Of a DNA stretch of 64,000 bases, positions 38,780 to 50,856 are shown one piece after another. The stretch comes from Zychaea mexicana (lineage: Eukaryota; Mucoromycota; Mucoromycetes; Mucorales; Lichtheimiaceae), in assembly GCF_025766255.1 (NCBI RefSeq), contig NW_026516664.1:434001-498000 (forward strand), in the 5' to 3' direction. Position 1 is the first letter of the stretch. The number at the start of each line of letters is the position of its first letter. A program made the translations under genes and the position numbers. The notes beneath the pieces are model-generated. The model was not told the origin of the DNA, ran no database searches, and saw only the letters and a program-made list of their open reading frames with translations.

Positions 38780-40074
38780 TTAATAGTCAGTGCTGAACAT
38801 GGCGCTCATCGGATCAACGTTACTCCCAATAGGACTTGGCGGTAATGGGCTGCCAGTATTCATCGGATCAACGTTAGGGCTTGGTGGTAACGGGGTTCGT
38901 GCAGCCATTTCCAACAACATATCCGGAGTTAGCGCCTGTTGACTTTGCAATTGTTGCTGTTGCTGCGGCATAAAACTAGGTTGCTGATGCTGCTGCTGAG
39001 CAAACGGGGTATCCCAGTGGTCAGGTTCATTCCAAATATCATACTGTTGCTGTTGTGCTGACGTGCGTTGCTGCTGCTGTTGATATGTTGACGGTGGAGG
39101 CGGTGGCTGTTGTTGTGATGGAGATAGCTGTTGCTGTGCCTGCGATTGTGATTGCTGTTGTTGCCGCAGGTGTTGATACTGCTCTTGCTTGATGTTTGGC
39201 TGTGGCGAAGTAATAAATACATCCGGTGGGCCATCCTGAAATCTAGCGGCTGGCACTAACTCTTCCATCGGGACGCCCTGTTTTTCGGCCAATTGTCTCA
39301 GCATAAAATGCTGCTGGAGCTGCATCTTGCGGGTTTCTTCAAACCCTTGTAAAAGTCCAGAAAAGCTCTCTTGCAGGGATTGGAACTGTCGCTGGAGATC
39401 CGCTTGGGACACTTGGAGCATAGAAAAGAATGTTTGCATGTCGCCTGCCTCCCGTCGTAGGACTTCGGAGTCCATAGCCTTGCGTCGAATATCCTTAAGC
39501 ATATCGGGTCGGTTGCGTTGGAACTGTGGGTGTGAAAACTCCCATATTTCATTTTCATTGCCACGTTGTCCTCGTGGAGACTTGTTAATCTTGTGAAAAC
39601 CATACCTAATCATAATTGTAGAGCTCACGTTGAGATGCTACTGTGTTTGTATGTATGTGTAGTAGTAGATGTTGGGTGTGGCTCTTACATGTTTAGTAGA
39701 CGTACGAAGCTTGAAAAATTGCCGTGCTTGAAATATTCCGGTAAGACTATTTGGGCAAAACGCTTTACGTTGCAAATTAAGAACGACGTTCCAGTTTGAT
39801 TCCACGATACTAAATCCTGGTGGCGCGCATCACCGACCAGGCTAAAAAAAAGTGCATGGTTGGTATATGCTTGTATGAAGGTAATATGTTTGGCATACCT
39901 GTAGAGTTTGCTAATAAAGGAGCTGACATTCTTTGTAGAACGCTCTGTGGACTTTTCTGAGCCAACCCGTGACATGGTGGCATATTCTGCGGAAGAGCCA
40001 CTGGATGAGCAGCTCCCTTGTCGAAAGCTTTCGTATTCGGGTGAGCCAACGTCTAGATACTCAATGCCCGACAT
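38780..40074 (-). CDS. HSF-type DNA-binding transcription factor
   Basis: Nuclear regulator with a heat-shock-factor DNA-binding domain. Three minus-strand exons (39899-40074, 39689-39841, 38780-39605) join to 384 residues. The domain (about residues 47-150) contains SWNQTGTSFLICNVKRFAQI, LPEYFKHGNFSSFVRLLNMY and GFHKI, the winged-helix recognition helix and its flank. A predicted coiled coil (about 175-225) may mediate oligomerisation. The C-terminal half is Gln/Pro-rich with long Gln runs, and the end repeats a PLPPSP...NVDPM unit twice. No response-regulator receiver domain is present, so it is not a Skn7 ortholog by architecture. It could be an Hsf1- or Sfl1-like factor; the target sites are unknown. 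It lies 271 bases downstream of Tfb1 on the same strand. Confidence 0.9.
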
Positions 40075-40345
40075 TGGAACAGAAGCACTGTTTAATATAT
40101 ATCACCAAGTGTATAGCTTATAAAGAGCAAAGGAAAGAAGAGGTGAAAACACATGCACAGGGAGGGTCGTTTTACGTATTAAGCAAAAATGTTTCACCCT
40201 CTCTTTTTTTCTCTGATATGGGTTTACGTGATGGTAGGCTTTATTACTATTAGACGAATGCAAAAAATCGATGAAGTGCATGATGATTGGGAGAAGCGGG
40301 GGAATTGCCAGGTAGGGGTTGTTGTTGTATGGTGTGTCGCTATAT

Positions 40346-43210
40346 TTACATTGCTTTCCTCTTTTTACCGCGCTTCTGGGACGCTTCCAACGCTTTGTCC
40401 ACCGCATCGATGACTGGTTGAAGCATCTACAAACATTCGCGGAACCGGAAAAGCAAACAACAAAATGGCGTGATAAATAACCACATCGTTGTCAAGGTTC
40501 TTGTTTTGGAAGAGAAACACAGATCTGAAACCACTTTTCCCTTTAATGGTAGTTATTTCTTTTACCTTTCTGCAACGCTCTACGTCGCCTTCGTATCGGT
40601 TCACCGTTGTTAACACTTCTTTGAGCTTCTCCTTTTGCTTTTTCAAGCTTTCCGCCATGCGTATGTTCTTGTCAGCCCTGTACGGCTCAAACGATGACCA
40701 GAAATGGCGCAAGATCTCGTTGGTGGCTGAATGGTAGCTCTGGACTTTTTGTTGGATCATCGGCGGCAGTTTGGCATCTTTAAACCACAGCAGCAGGAAG
40801 TATTCCTTTTTGGATCAGTAAGCCGTCTTCTTTGGGGAAGAAAGAGATAGGGTCCAGGCTTCCCCAACTTACCTGAAGCCGATATCTTCCGATCATGCTG
40901 GACCTTGCGCTTGATATATTCTGTGAGAGTAGAATAGGCGTTGTTCGCCGCCCTTGGTTCCATAACAGACTGAAATGGAGTCGATAAGCTTGAACTGTGA
41001 TATACACACAACCATCATCACGACAGATTTTGTTCTTACCTTGTTAAGGTCTGGTTGCCATCCTTGAAAGTCTTCCTTGAAATCATCTAATAGATGTTTT
41101 GCATCCTGAAAGGAGGAATGAGCTACTATAACCAAATTTTCGCTTTCCAAATAACGATGGAGTGGGTGTGTATGTTTGGATCCGAGCGAGTAAACCTAGT
41201 AACTAAGAGAATATTACCTCCTCGCTAATGCTGATATCCTGCCGCTTCCCACTTTGACTTTCAAAGTATCGCCGTGAGTCCTCAATATCTAAAACAATCT
41301 TCTCTGGTGGATTCTCGTCTTGCAAATCCGTTATGATGATTTCCCTTTCAATATCGTCCTGGCAATGATGATGAAATTAAGCGCCCTTCCTTTCATCTCC
41401 ATGATTAACTCTTCCTATCCATGTATCCCCTTCTTACATTATCTGAAGCTTTAATATCTCTTTTTTTACTATTTGTGTGATGACATATCAAATTTAGCTA
41501 TTTTGTTTTGCTTTAGACGAATACACAAGAAAAGACTCTTACCTTGATGGTGATGTTTCCAATACCCGCATAGCGTGTCGATTAAACCGCCGAATCAGTG
41601 GCAAAACTTGAGCAGATCCACCCGGTTTCATGGTAAAATCCGGTGCATTACCGCTATCAATATGATCTTCTTCTGTAGCCGTCAAATCTATTGCCCTTTT
41701 GATTTGATCTATTCGTGATATCTGAGGTGCTTTTGAATTCTCTATATGTATGGTATACATGTTCAGCGTTAAATCACCATACCCCAACCCCATAAATACA
41801 CATACTATCACATCAAATGTACATCAACAGCAAAAGAAAATGTCCAATTTTTTTACCTTCATCCTCTTCTTGAAGGCATCGATCAAAGATGTCGTCATAC
41901 GGTGCCATTTGAGATCGTGCCCCTGTCCGAGAGCGATGAAAAAACTCTGATGCCAGGAATCGCTTCCAGAATTGTTGTTCTGTCACCTATTGCCATGATC
42001 CCCCCCCCAGATTCACCGGTTCTGTTAGCTTCCAGCATTTTCCATCACTGCTTCATCGAACCAACAAACAAGAGCACAAACTACTATGACAAACCTTGTC
42101 AGGAACGTTTGTATCATATGCGCGTTTCACTAACCAATCCAAAGAATATGTCGCATTTTAGAAGAGAAAAGCATGAAAGAATAGCACGGTATAATAGACA
42201 AAAAAATCTCCACTTACCAGATGGGAATTCTGTAAATATATTGTGAATAATCTGACTTGTCAATGTATATTTTACATCAGAGCCCTCTTGTTGCCCAGGC
42301 ATCAATTCAACCATTTTCGACGATTTGCCCTTTTGTCGTCCCTCCTTTGACACTGACTCCTTGTTCAATTTCTAGAGCAATGATTTGGCAGAAACGTCAG
42401 TTGAATGTTTGTGTAATATTGATGCTGCTGGATAATGGTAGAAATAAACATTTCCAACAACTCACTTGTCGTATCCGCTTCACATAGGGACTGGCCCAAA
42501 ACTCTTCCTCGTTAACGCTTCTGTCGTGCACAACCAGTTCCATATGTAGAGTATGAAGTTCACGACTGGACGACAGTAAGTGCTTTCTAGCGTTGAATTC
42601 TTCTTGTCGCCAGGAATGTGGACTGCCAGGTGTAGCTGCTGCTGAACCTGCCGGTGTAGGTGCAGGACTACCGACAGCGGAAGACGAAGCTGTTGCTGCT
42701 GCTGGCGATCCCGTTGCAGTTGCAGGTGTAGGCGTTGGCGAAGCGGTTGCTGCTGTCATTGGTGTCAATGCAGGTGTAGATCCTCGCGACGATCCTCGAA
42801 CACGACTAAGCAGCTCTGCAACTTGCGACTTGACGGCTTCGCGTTCTGTTAGTGCTTTGGGGGATATGAAGTGGAACGTATAATCTTTGGGTTTCGGCGC
42901 TGTCACAGAGATCTTGAGTAAAACTTTGGGCGACGTATCCGGTGTTTGTGATAAAGCTTTAAAGACAGTACGACGTTAATTGTTGTATTTTACTCAATAA
43001 GACTTCCCCGATCTAGCTCCAAAAAAATTGTAGATTTAGATCTATAAACGATTACGTACTTCCCATGTCACTGTAAAGCAAGGAAGGATTTAATTGTGGT
43101 GTGCCTTGTTGTTGCCACGCCACACGTCTCGGCGTAACAAACAATGTTCCTTCATTCTTTTTGTAACGCGTGGGAGCACGAAGAAGCAATTGTTCGTTAG
43201 GCTCCCACAT
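40346..43210 (-). CDS. TFB1: TFIIH core subunit Tfb1/p62 (GTF2H1)
   Basis: Scaffold subunit of TFIIH, used in transcription initiation and nucleotide excision repair. Twelve minus-strand exons (43060-43210, 42466-42956, 42218-42371, 42095-42129, 41857-41986, 41543-41741, 41438-41459, 41218-41358, 41040-41105, 40873-40969, 40566-40777, 40346-40426) join to 592 residues. The N-terminal PH domain (YKKNEGTLFVTPRRVAW ... KDYTFHF) is interrupted after TFHFISPK by a Thr/Ala/Pro-rich linker. Two BSD domains follow, shown by EEEFWASPYVKRIRQ and EQQFWKRFLASEFFHRSRTG. LPLIRRFNRHAMRVL and NEILRHFWSSFEPY are conserved blocks. The seventh exon is only 22 bases; without it the frame cannot be closed. The protein ends in a basic tail (KRGKKRKAM). 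Confidence 0.94.
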
Positions 43211-44063
43211 TGGCACACAGTTTGGTGGAAGCGAAGCAGGAAGCGGCTGCTTTGAAGGCGGAGTCCACGATTAACTAGTTGTGTGCTGCGGGTTCTGAAA
43301 TGCTTAGAGAAGCTCTACTGGTGGTAGTTAAAGAAGCGGGCAGTCGCTGCAGTGCTCGCGTTCCGCTTGTTGAGTGCCACAACGACGATCTTGGACTGGA
43401 TGCGAGGAAAACCAATGCAACAGCCATTACAGCAGCCGGCACTTGTCTTGAGATAGGTTGCCAGATAGAGGACAGGATTGATCACACTCGGTTGACCGTC
43501 TTGAATTTGGTGCACCGTGCACGGTAAGCATAAGCGCATTTTATACATAAATATGGCCAACTTCAGTGACCATCATTTACTTCTGGTATTTCAAACTTTT
43601 AGCTCTTTGTGAAAGATATTGAACCAAAAAAACTGAGAATGTTTCGAAGTTTTTCTCTCGTATATTATAAATTCGAAGATATCGCTGCCAATACCCTTTT
43701 CAGTTTTAAGTGCATCGGCCACCACAGAAGTAATCTCTTCTTATGTGAGCTTCTTCCCACAACGTCAACCATTTCCGGCACCTGCCATTTACTTTTATCT
43801 GGGATCTTGTTGCTGAGACCTCTAAACCCTGTCTGTGCGCCTTGTGGCCTGATGGGTGCACGTATCATACTATTTGGAAACAGGCGGCGACGCCGTCGGG
43901 GCACGCCCTGCATGATACCGGTGAAACATATTTCGTAATACACGCAGACCACATACGCCTTCTTCTTGACAGCTTGACCGTGTCTCTTCAACACCTCTTC
44001 TTCACATGGTTTGTTCCCTGCCATTTTAGTTTCCCACATGCCAATTTAATGACGAATCACAAG

Positions 44064-44071
44064 TCACGTGA
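44064..44071. promoter_or_regulatory. TCACGTGA palindrome (E-box/Cbf1-type site)
   Basis: A perfect TCACGTGA followed by CGTGG. CACGTG is the site expected for class B bHLH proteins such as the one at 10180. There is no confident gene next to it, so its role is unclear. Confidence 0.3.
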
Positions 44072-44816
44072 CGTGGTTTTTTTTGGGCCGGGGGTGAATC
44101 CAAAAAACATGAATACGCCTTTTTTCTCTTCACTCTTTCTTTCCTTCACTTTTCTTTTTCTTTCACTCCCTTGGGATCCTCCTGGTCTTTCTCTTGGCTC
44201 TTCCCCTCGCTCTGGCTCTTTCCTTGGCTCTTCCCTTGGTCCTGGTCTTGCCTCTGTCGGTCCTGGTCTCAGCCTTTTTCCCGTGGTCCCCCTGGCTGCC
44301 TACAACCGGTCCCTGCTTTGGGCTGTCCAGTCTGGCGTTCAACAATGTTGGTCACAACCGGTCTTTAGGCGAGATCAGAGGACGGAGAAATCCTTTTCTG
44401 TTTTTCGCCATCGACATATGGTAGCGTCCTTTCGGTTGGATGCCTTGTCTGCTGGTCTGCCATGGTGGGGTTCGCAATAGGAGCCAGGTGCCTCTGTGGA
44501 TCGCGTTCGACTCCTAGGACTCGATTCTCGGCAATCGACTGTCTGGCGATCGTCTCTCTGGCATTCGACTCTCGGCAATCAGCTTTCAGCTTCAGTGTTC
44601 GGCTCCCAGCATCCGAGTATCCAGTAAGCAGCTCCTGCAGCAAATGGCCGTCCTTTTGGGTGTTTCGAGAGTCAATTCCTTCCCCGACCCCTTCCCTTTC
44701 CTCTTCCCGTCCTTCCCCTTCCACTTTTTCCACTCACAAGCAATCCTCAACCGATTGCTTGCACTTGACTCTCAAACGTAGTGTACGCCATGGCTCCCGC
44801 TCGTTTGTACCAATGA

Positions 44817-44849
44817 TGGCTTGGGTTTGTGGTTGATTGACCCAAGCCA
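44817..44849. repeat. 10-bp perfect inverted repeat
   Basis: TGGCTTGGGT (44817-44826) and ACCCAAGCCA (44840-44849) flank a 13-base loop. About ten bases further right, GGGAGACTGGGACTCCC can form a second small stem. Two adjacent stems could mark a structured RNA or a mobile-element end. Confidence 0.5.
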
Positions 44850-46980
44850 AATGATTGGGAGACTGGGACTCCCAGGCCGAGGCACTTGGTGGTTTTCCCT
44901 TCCTCCCCTTTTACACACTTCTTCTGTTTCTTCTTGCTTTCTTCATGCTTTTTGTATAGCCTGCAGGTTGTGCGGTCTGCTTGTTGAGGGCACTTTCTAA
45001 AATCGTTCTTATTATTTGTCTTTATTGTCCACTAATTGTGTTCATCTAATAAAATTTGCACTCTTCGACTATTGATATTCATAACGATAACTTCCGTCTT
45101 CAATAAAATGTTTCTTTACTCTCTTATGACAATGAATAAAAAGCCTGCTCTTTTACTTTATGTCCTGCTCAAACTCATTTACAATTTCTTTCCTTGTGAA
45201 GTTATTTACGTGTTGCTTCACCTTGCAATAGTCATTTTCTTTTTGACTGTGTTGAATCGTCTTCGCCGCTTCATTTGACAGTTGGGAAAGAACTCATGTT
45301 TTGGCGTGCTGTGTCCTTGTTCTTATACAATGCTGACAAGTCATATGGCTTATACTAGATTCGTAATTACTTTTACTTTGCAATGACTTGATCGATTCTA
45401 AACATAATATCTCTGCAACTGTTTGACGCAAGCATAATGCACAGACCATGTTATACAATGTCAAATTGCTGTGAAACCCGTTGCATAGCAATATCAGTAC
45501 TGGGCACATTAGAAACTCTTTTGGACTTGGAACAAGTTGATCGAGCTTTGTGTGCTTAAAATGTCGTTTCTCATGCACTCTACAGCCAAGATCAAATCTA
45601 TTGATACCGAATACTGTAACGATCATACTCATTAGTAGAATTGTTTTACAAACGTTTCAAAGCGCTTTCTATCACAGCCTAAATTCACGTGGATGTGCCC
45701 ATCTGTTTGGGAGATCGCCTGAGATTGAGCTGCCTTTGGAGCGCCATATATGTTTTCAGGTGGAGGCAGTTCGACACATGTACAGCAACTACGCTTTTCT
45801 TTATTACTCTTTCTCTGTGATCCTGCTTGTCCATACAGTTAGATAAAGATAGCTGCCGTGTCGTACTTTTCACTTGTCACCCACATATGACATGGAACGT
45901 AGTCGCTGTGACCAATGGCCCGCGAAAATAATTAATTAAGCTACGGACCGCCTTTCGATGGTTTGCCGTACAAGGCTATGTAGTGAATATACTGATATTG
46001 ATTTAAATAGCACAACACATTTGCTTTGTATCAAATCAAAGTAAGTTTGTACAGCATCTTATCGTCACCTTTTGTATTGCGCTTTCTCATGAGAAAAATT
46101 CATCGGCTACTTCAGGCTAATATCTATTTGGGGATTTATATACATCAAACGTGCAATACACCATTTCCTTGATGAATGATGGGTTAGTGTACAGAAAAGT
46201 CTGATAATCTCTTTTCAAAACATGCCACATGTCTTTCCCATTTAATATCATAGATAGAGCGCCACTCCTTCAGTGCTGCACTACACTGCACGTGTCTTCC
46301 ATTCCGCAGGTTGACAATCTTCCGTTGTCGTCCTCTTTTGTTAATGGCGCCAAGGAACCCGCCCCTCTTTTATTTTTAAAACTGACGTTATTGAACAACC
46401 CACCAAATAGTCTGCACTTTCCCAGAAACTAAAATACTGTATCATACACTATTGAAAGCATGACAAAACCTACATTTTTGAAGCTCTAATGACAAATACC
46501 CATAGCAAAGAAATAAAAGACGATTATATGTCATGAGCAAAACAAGAAAAACCAATAGTTTATAAACACAAATCATGACTTTTAAAGCTTTTCGAGCCGT
46601 TGCAGGGCAGCCTGCGGTCGTCAATTTGATGAGTAAAAGATCCTTTTATCAATATCCGGTAGAATTGGACATCCTGGAAACCAAAAACTAATAAGGAACC
46701 GGCGAATGTGCAGATGCTGAGAAGCATTTGTATAACAGCAGCCAACGTATGAGGTGAACGGATTGCTGGTGTTACTGCTGGCTCAGCTACAGGCGCGATT
46801 ATTTTTGTGTGTGCCCTCGTCAAAAACGACGATCGCGTCAAGTCAGTACCCCAGCGCGCGAGTTTGAACAGAGTTGAACAGAAGATGGCAGCAGACGACG
46901 ACCCCGAAGCTGTGGGCGTGTGATACGCAACGCCATTCACAGTAACCATAGACTTCACAGCACAGTATTTTGGTATCGCT

Positions 46981-47496
46981 CATGATAGGTATAGCTGTGG
47001 GTCGCTCGTTGTCACGCTTAGGCAGTATGGATATGGAGAGCCAGGATTATTCGCTTGGTGGTTCTCAACTAGACATGCCTGAGTGATCGCTGCAATGACC
47101 GCCACTGCTGGAGCTGGCGGACTGGCTGTTGCTACATACAGCAACATTAAAAACCGGCAACCCAAGGTGGAAGAACAGCCTGTGGATACAACAACATTTG
47201 AAGATCAACAGTACTATGGCAACCTGGCTATTGGACCTTCTTCTCCGACGCATGTTATTGCGAATAACTATGACAACAATGGGGTTCAGGTCAATGACAA
47301 CAACAGCAATAGGAGCAATATGATCCATATCAACTCAATCCATATGCTATATAGCTTAATGCCTCAAGCATCCGCTATCAATCCTTTTTGTACAGCAGCT
47401 TCATACTGTACAAATGCGCCAAGCTTCTGCAGCAATTCCATCAATCGAGCGAGCTCCTACTACAGTACAGTACTGTCATCACGGATCCACCTATAA
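46981..47496 (+). pseudogene. Possible decayed Asn-rich membrane protein gene
   Basis: One frame contains QYGYGEPGLFAWWFSTRHA, then a TGA at 47080-47082, and continues open for 137 codons. That part includes a Gly/Ala hydrophobic segment (MTATAGAGGLAVATYSNIK), a Gln/Thr linker and an Asn-rich tract. After its stop at 47494 coding-like composition persists to about 48000 in changing frames (for example RVTLGITATTVAGSANNDG). The pattern fits a decayed gene, but no family is recognised and an intron across the TGA is not excluded. Confidence 0.3.
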
Positions 47497-49598
47497 CAAT
47501 CTCCATGCACTAATTGTCCATGTCAGTGTTCCGCCAGATGACAATACGGTCCCGGCTGGTTTTGGCTGGTGGTGGCGCCTATGTACCAGCACTTGTACCT
47601 ACTATCCATGATCAACCACGCCAATCACAAGAGATGATTGCTTTAAGAGGCGGCGGCGGCAAGCGCGGAAGCTGCATAATGGCAGCAAGCATCGGCAAGT
47701 GTCGCGCGTGACTCTGGGCATCACAGCAACAACCGTTGCAGGTAGTGCCAATAACGATGGTCCTGCTTCCGATGCTACAGTACTGCCGAATCGAAGCAGC
47801 AGAGACCTCAACATATCCAAATAAAGTCTGGTGACTACAATAACAACAGAATTAGAATGCTATGGGACGATGGATTAGCAAGCGCTGGCGGTAGTACAGT
47901 AGCACGCTCAGCATCAACAGCATCAATCATTCGATTCCGTAGCAGCATGTACAATCCTTGTGATGGTGTCAATTCAGACTTACGTATATGATACCACCTA
48001 TTTAGGAGGATACTTGGTCTTTGGAGGACCATGTTCATAACAAAATAGTGATATATACACATTCTGGGATTCCATTTTTTTATTACGTGTTATGTCTTAC
48101 GTTTAAGCCGGGAGATGCTTATACATACATTAGGCTTCAGCTATCATTTTTTCTATATTAAGCTTCTTTTCGCTACACAGTGATACTGCTCTACTTATTG
48201 AAAACAGGCAATAAACATTTATTCCCAAACACTGATGCAGCCTCGCTCCATACTAGGGTATGTGGACCTGCCCTTTAACCTGGGTGCCAAAGGAGGAAAC
48301 CCGTTGCGACGCTTTTCCGTTGAATGACCAGCAGCGAAGCGGAGGAGCTCATTTATCCTAGCTAAGCGAGGAAGGGCCGCTAATAGGCAAATAAAAATTG
48401 ACTCACGGTCACCTGCCAAAAAAAATGTTGCACAAACCATAGCTCTCAAACTTTACCGTGAAAGCTTAGCGTAGCGCGCATACCCACCATGGTTTTTATT
48501 AGCGTTTATATAAACTATTGCAGATGATGATAGCTTCCGTAAAAGCTATATATCGTGTACATTGCTATCACTAGAAATTACAATTATCCCTCGGTCCTGA
48601 AATTCTCTATTGTGGCTAAGAGCAAAGTAAATCTTGTCTGCGTGCGACTCTTGTTAACTTGGAACGATGGAGTATTATGTGTTATCCAAGTGGTGAGAGG
48701 ACGTGGTACGAAATGTTTTTTACCCATCCTTTAGCTCCTGTTAACTTATAAATGCGACACTAAGTACGTTTGTGTAGTGCACAATTTAGATTTTCCGAAA
48801 AAAGTTCTTGGGTTTTGAGAAATTATGTATGGAGCAGAGCGCAACGAGGAAACGGTATTCTACTTACTGCTATGTGTCAGGAAACAGTTGTCAAGAAGGA
48901 AAAATGTGCGATGAGAGAGGCTGATTCTTGTTTCCTCCTTTTATGTACATAAGAACTCAAAAGTAGAGAATATTTCCATTTTTTGACATACTCTCGCACG
49001 TCCTTTATGATCATCGCAAACCCTCCACTCGCTTTTTGTCGATCACACATACATCAACCAGTAATGGTAGTAATTAACATATTACTGTTCCTAAAATATC
49101 CCGCAGCTGCATTACACAGACACACCTCCTTCACACACATAAACAGAAAAAACCCTTAGTATACACTCCCGAGGTTCGCCCTATTCACAAAATTGAGCAT
49201 CCGAGTAATATGTAGTAGTACAAGATACATCATTTTGATTAAGTTGTACATATAATAATACTAATGTCTTGACTCGGTGGTTAAAATCACGCAACCCTAG
49301 TGCTAAAAGAAAGTACACTTGATATTAAATATAGCTAAAGGGTGCACAACAATACACTGAAGTACTACTTTACACGAGCAAGTGTGCCAAGAAGGAGCAT
49401 CTTGTGCAGAACGGGAAAGGTGTGATGGCGCAGTGGGTGTATATGTTGGATAGGGGATAATAAGAATTACAGGTTCGATTGGGGGTTTCCAAGAGATGGA
49501 GTAGGAAATCTGAGTTGATGGAGTGTGTGTGTGTGTCAAGGGCGGCGGGTAAGATTGAGAATTGTAAACAAAATAACAATAATAATAACTTAAATAAA
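47497..49598. other. Gene-poor spacer
   Basis: The left part (to about 48000) holds the possible continuation of the decayed Asn-rich frame. From 48060 to 49598 I see AT-rich spacer and the 3' flank of the Ser/Ala-rich surface protein gene, with no supportable gene. Confidence 0.35.
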
Positions 49599-50856
49599 CT
49601 AGTACAAGGACATGCCGCCAAATACAGCGATAGCCAATGTCGGCAAAAGAGCGAGTTTGGGGCGATAGGTGATAGCTGCACTATCTTGGTTGTCGACAGA
49701 TTGAGCTGTAACAGATTCGTCAGATGCTTGTGCGTCTGACGATGAAGCTCCTGCTGAGCCATTTGCTGCTGCTCCTGCTGCTGATGATGATGATGATGGC
49801 GACGATGATGTTGAGGCTCCTGCTGATGAAGCTCCCGCGGACGATGAATCTACTGAGGATGGCGAGCCCGAAGAAGCGGCAGCGGCGGGTGTGGATGCAG
49901 CAGGTGCTGGAGAAGAAGATGCGTTAGATTGTTTGGAATTACTGCTGTCGCTGCTTGCAGCAGGGGATGTGCTATCGCCACCACTGCTGCTTCCAGGAGT
50001 AGCATTTGCAGCGGGGGCAGCATTACCATCACTAGCAGCAGCACTGTTGCTAACGGCAGCATCGGCAGAGGCCTCGCCAGCATCGATCGTTGCACCTGAA
50101 ATGGGACCGCTATAATCACCAGGAATGATGTGAGCACAACCCTTCTCGGAAATGCCACGGTTACAGTTTGTTTCGGTGTTCTGTAGTAGTGTTGGATAGT
50201 AATAAGTCAGGTGTCGCTTTTTTCATTTCATCGATACTGTCGGTAGTATGTTCTGGGAATTACAGATGGATGTTGATGATTACTTACACAGCAACGCATA
50301 CAGTATGTATAACTGGCTGGTTCGACCAGGTTCACGTAGAAGTTGTAACCAGCGCATGCGGATGGATTGGGCGCCTTGATATCGTATTGACTATTGAATA
50401 CATTTATCGATTTTAGTCGCATTTTTCTATAGTTAAGTAATATGCAAGCCAGTGAGCTTACCCTCCCCAATCGGTCACATCCAAGTTCGCTTTCGAAGGT
50501 TCCTAACAAGACGTCATATTTCTAAGTATGTACATAGATATATGCAATATTGTGACTTTTGGACCTACGATTTGTCCCGTCACTTGAACGTAATCGTCCG
50601 TAGCAACGAAATGTGCAGACTGAATGAAACCATCAGGGATCGTGCCAGCACCAACGGCCAACGGGGTGTTACCCATACAGAAAACTTGGGCCATGTACTC
50701 AGTATCCGAGATTACACGGTCCGTAGAATCGGATGGCGGAAGAAATGTGCAAAAGTTGCTGGCGTCGACCACTTGAGCAACTGGCATCGAAGCTTGAGCT
50801 TGGCCCACAAACAGAAAAGAAGTGGCCAACAACGAACCAATAATTGAAGTCAACAT
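49599..50856 (-). CDS. Secreted Cys- and Ser/Ala-rich protein, probably GPI-anchored
   Basis: Four minus-strand exons (50569-50856, 50462-50502, 50288-50390, 49599-50180) join to 337 residues. The N-terminus MLTSIIGSLLATSFLFVGQAQA is a clear signal peptide. The first ~150 residues form a Cys-containing ectodomain with ASNFCTFLPPSD, AQVFCMGN, GQYDIKAPNPSACAGYNFYV and TYCMRCC. Then follows a Ser/Ala/Gly-rich stalk of about 130 residues, likely O-glycosylated, and a hydrophobic C-terminus (LALLPTLAIAVFGGMSLY) that fits a GPI-attachment signal. It is probably a cell-wall or plasma-membrane surface protein. I recall similar FCTFLPP-type proteins in fungi but cannot name a function. A (GT)-rich tract lies just upstream of its start codon. 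Confidence 0.85.

Larger units (their letters stand above)
43211..46980. other. Gene-poor region upstream of Tfb1
   Basis: Several overlapping ORFs occur on both strands (for example minus 43665-44039 and plus 43842-44480) but none shows a domain, and plus/minus openness looks compositional. A pyrimidine-rich low-complexity block spans about 44120-44720, with repeats of CTTGGCTCTTCC type and two copies of CTCGGCAATC about 40 bases apart. A minus-strand ORF at 46560-46958 has one hydrophobic segment but no recognisable family. From 44900 to 46500 I see only AT-rich spacer. Confidence 0.35.

Noticed and set aside
43665..44039. 124-codon minus-strand ORF, possibly with an intron at about 43913-43960
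   Set aside because: I tried joining MAGNKPCEEEVLKRHGQAVK to the downstream sequence through GTATGT...CATGCAG. The product ends after about 40 residues and matches nothing I know.
43842..44480. 212-codon plus-strand ORF
   Set aside because: It consists largely of pyrimidine-rich low-complexity repeats (Ser/Leu/Pro/Gly), with other frames open too. No domain, start context or splice structure supports a gene.
46560..46958. 132-codon minus-strand ORF with a hydrophobic segment
   Set aside because: No recognisable family; it ends and begins in spacer and the plus strand is also partly open. Not enough to call a gene.
49466..49495. GGTTCGATTGGGGG, considered as a tRNA B-box
   Set aside because: The second half does not match GGTTCRAATCC, and no A-box or acceptor stem is found around it. 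No other tRNA-like B-box pair was found on either strand.
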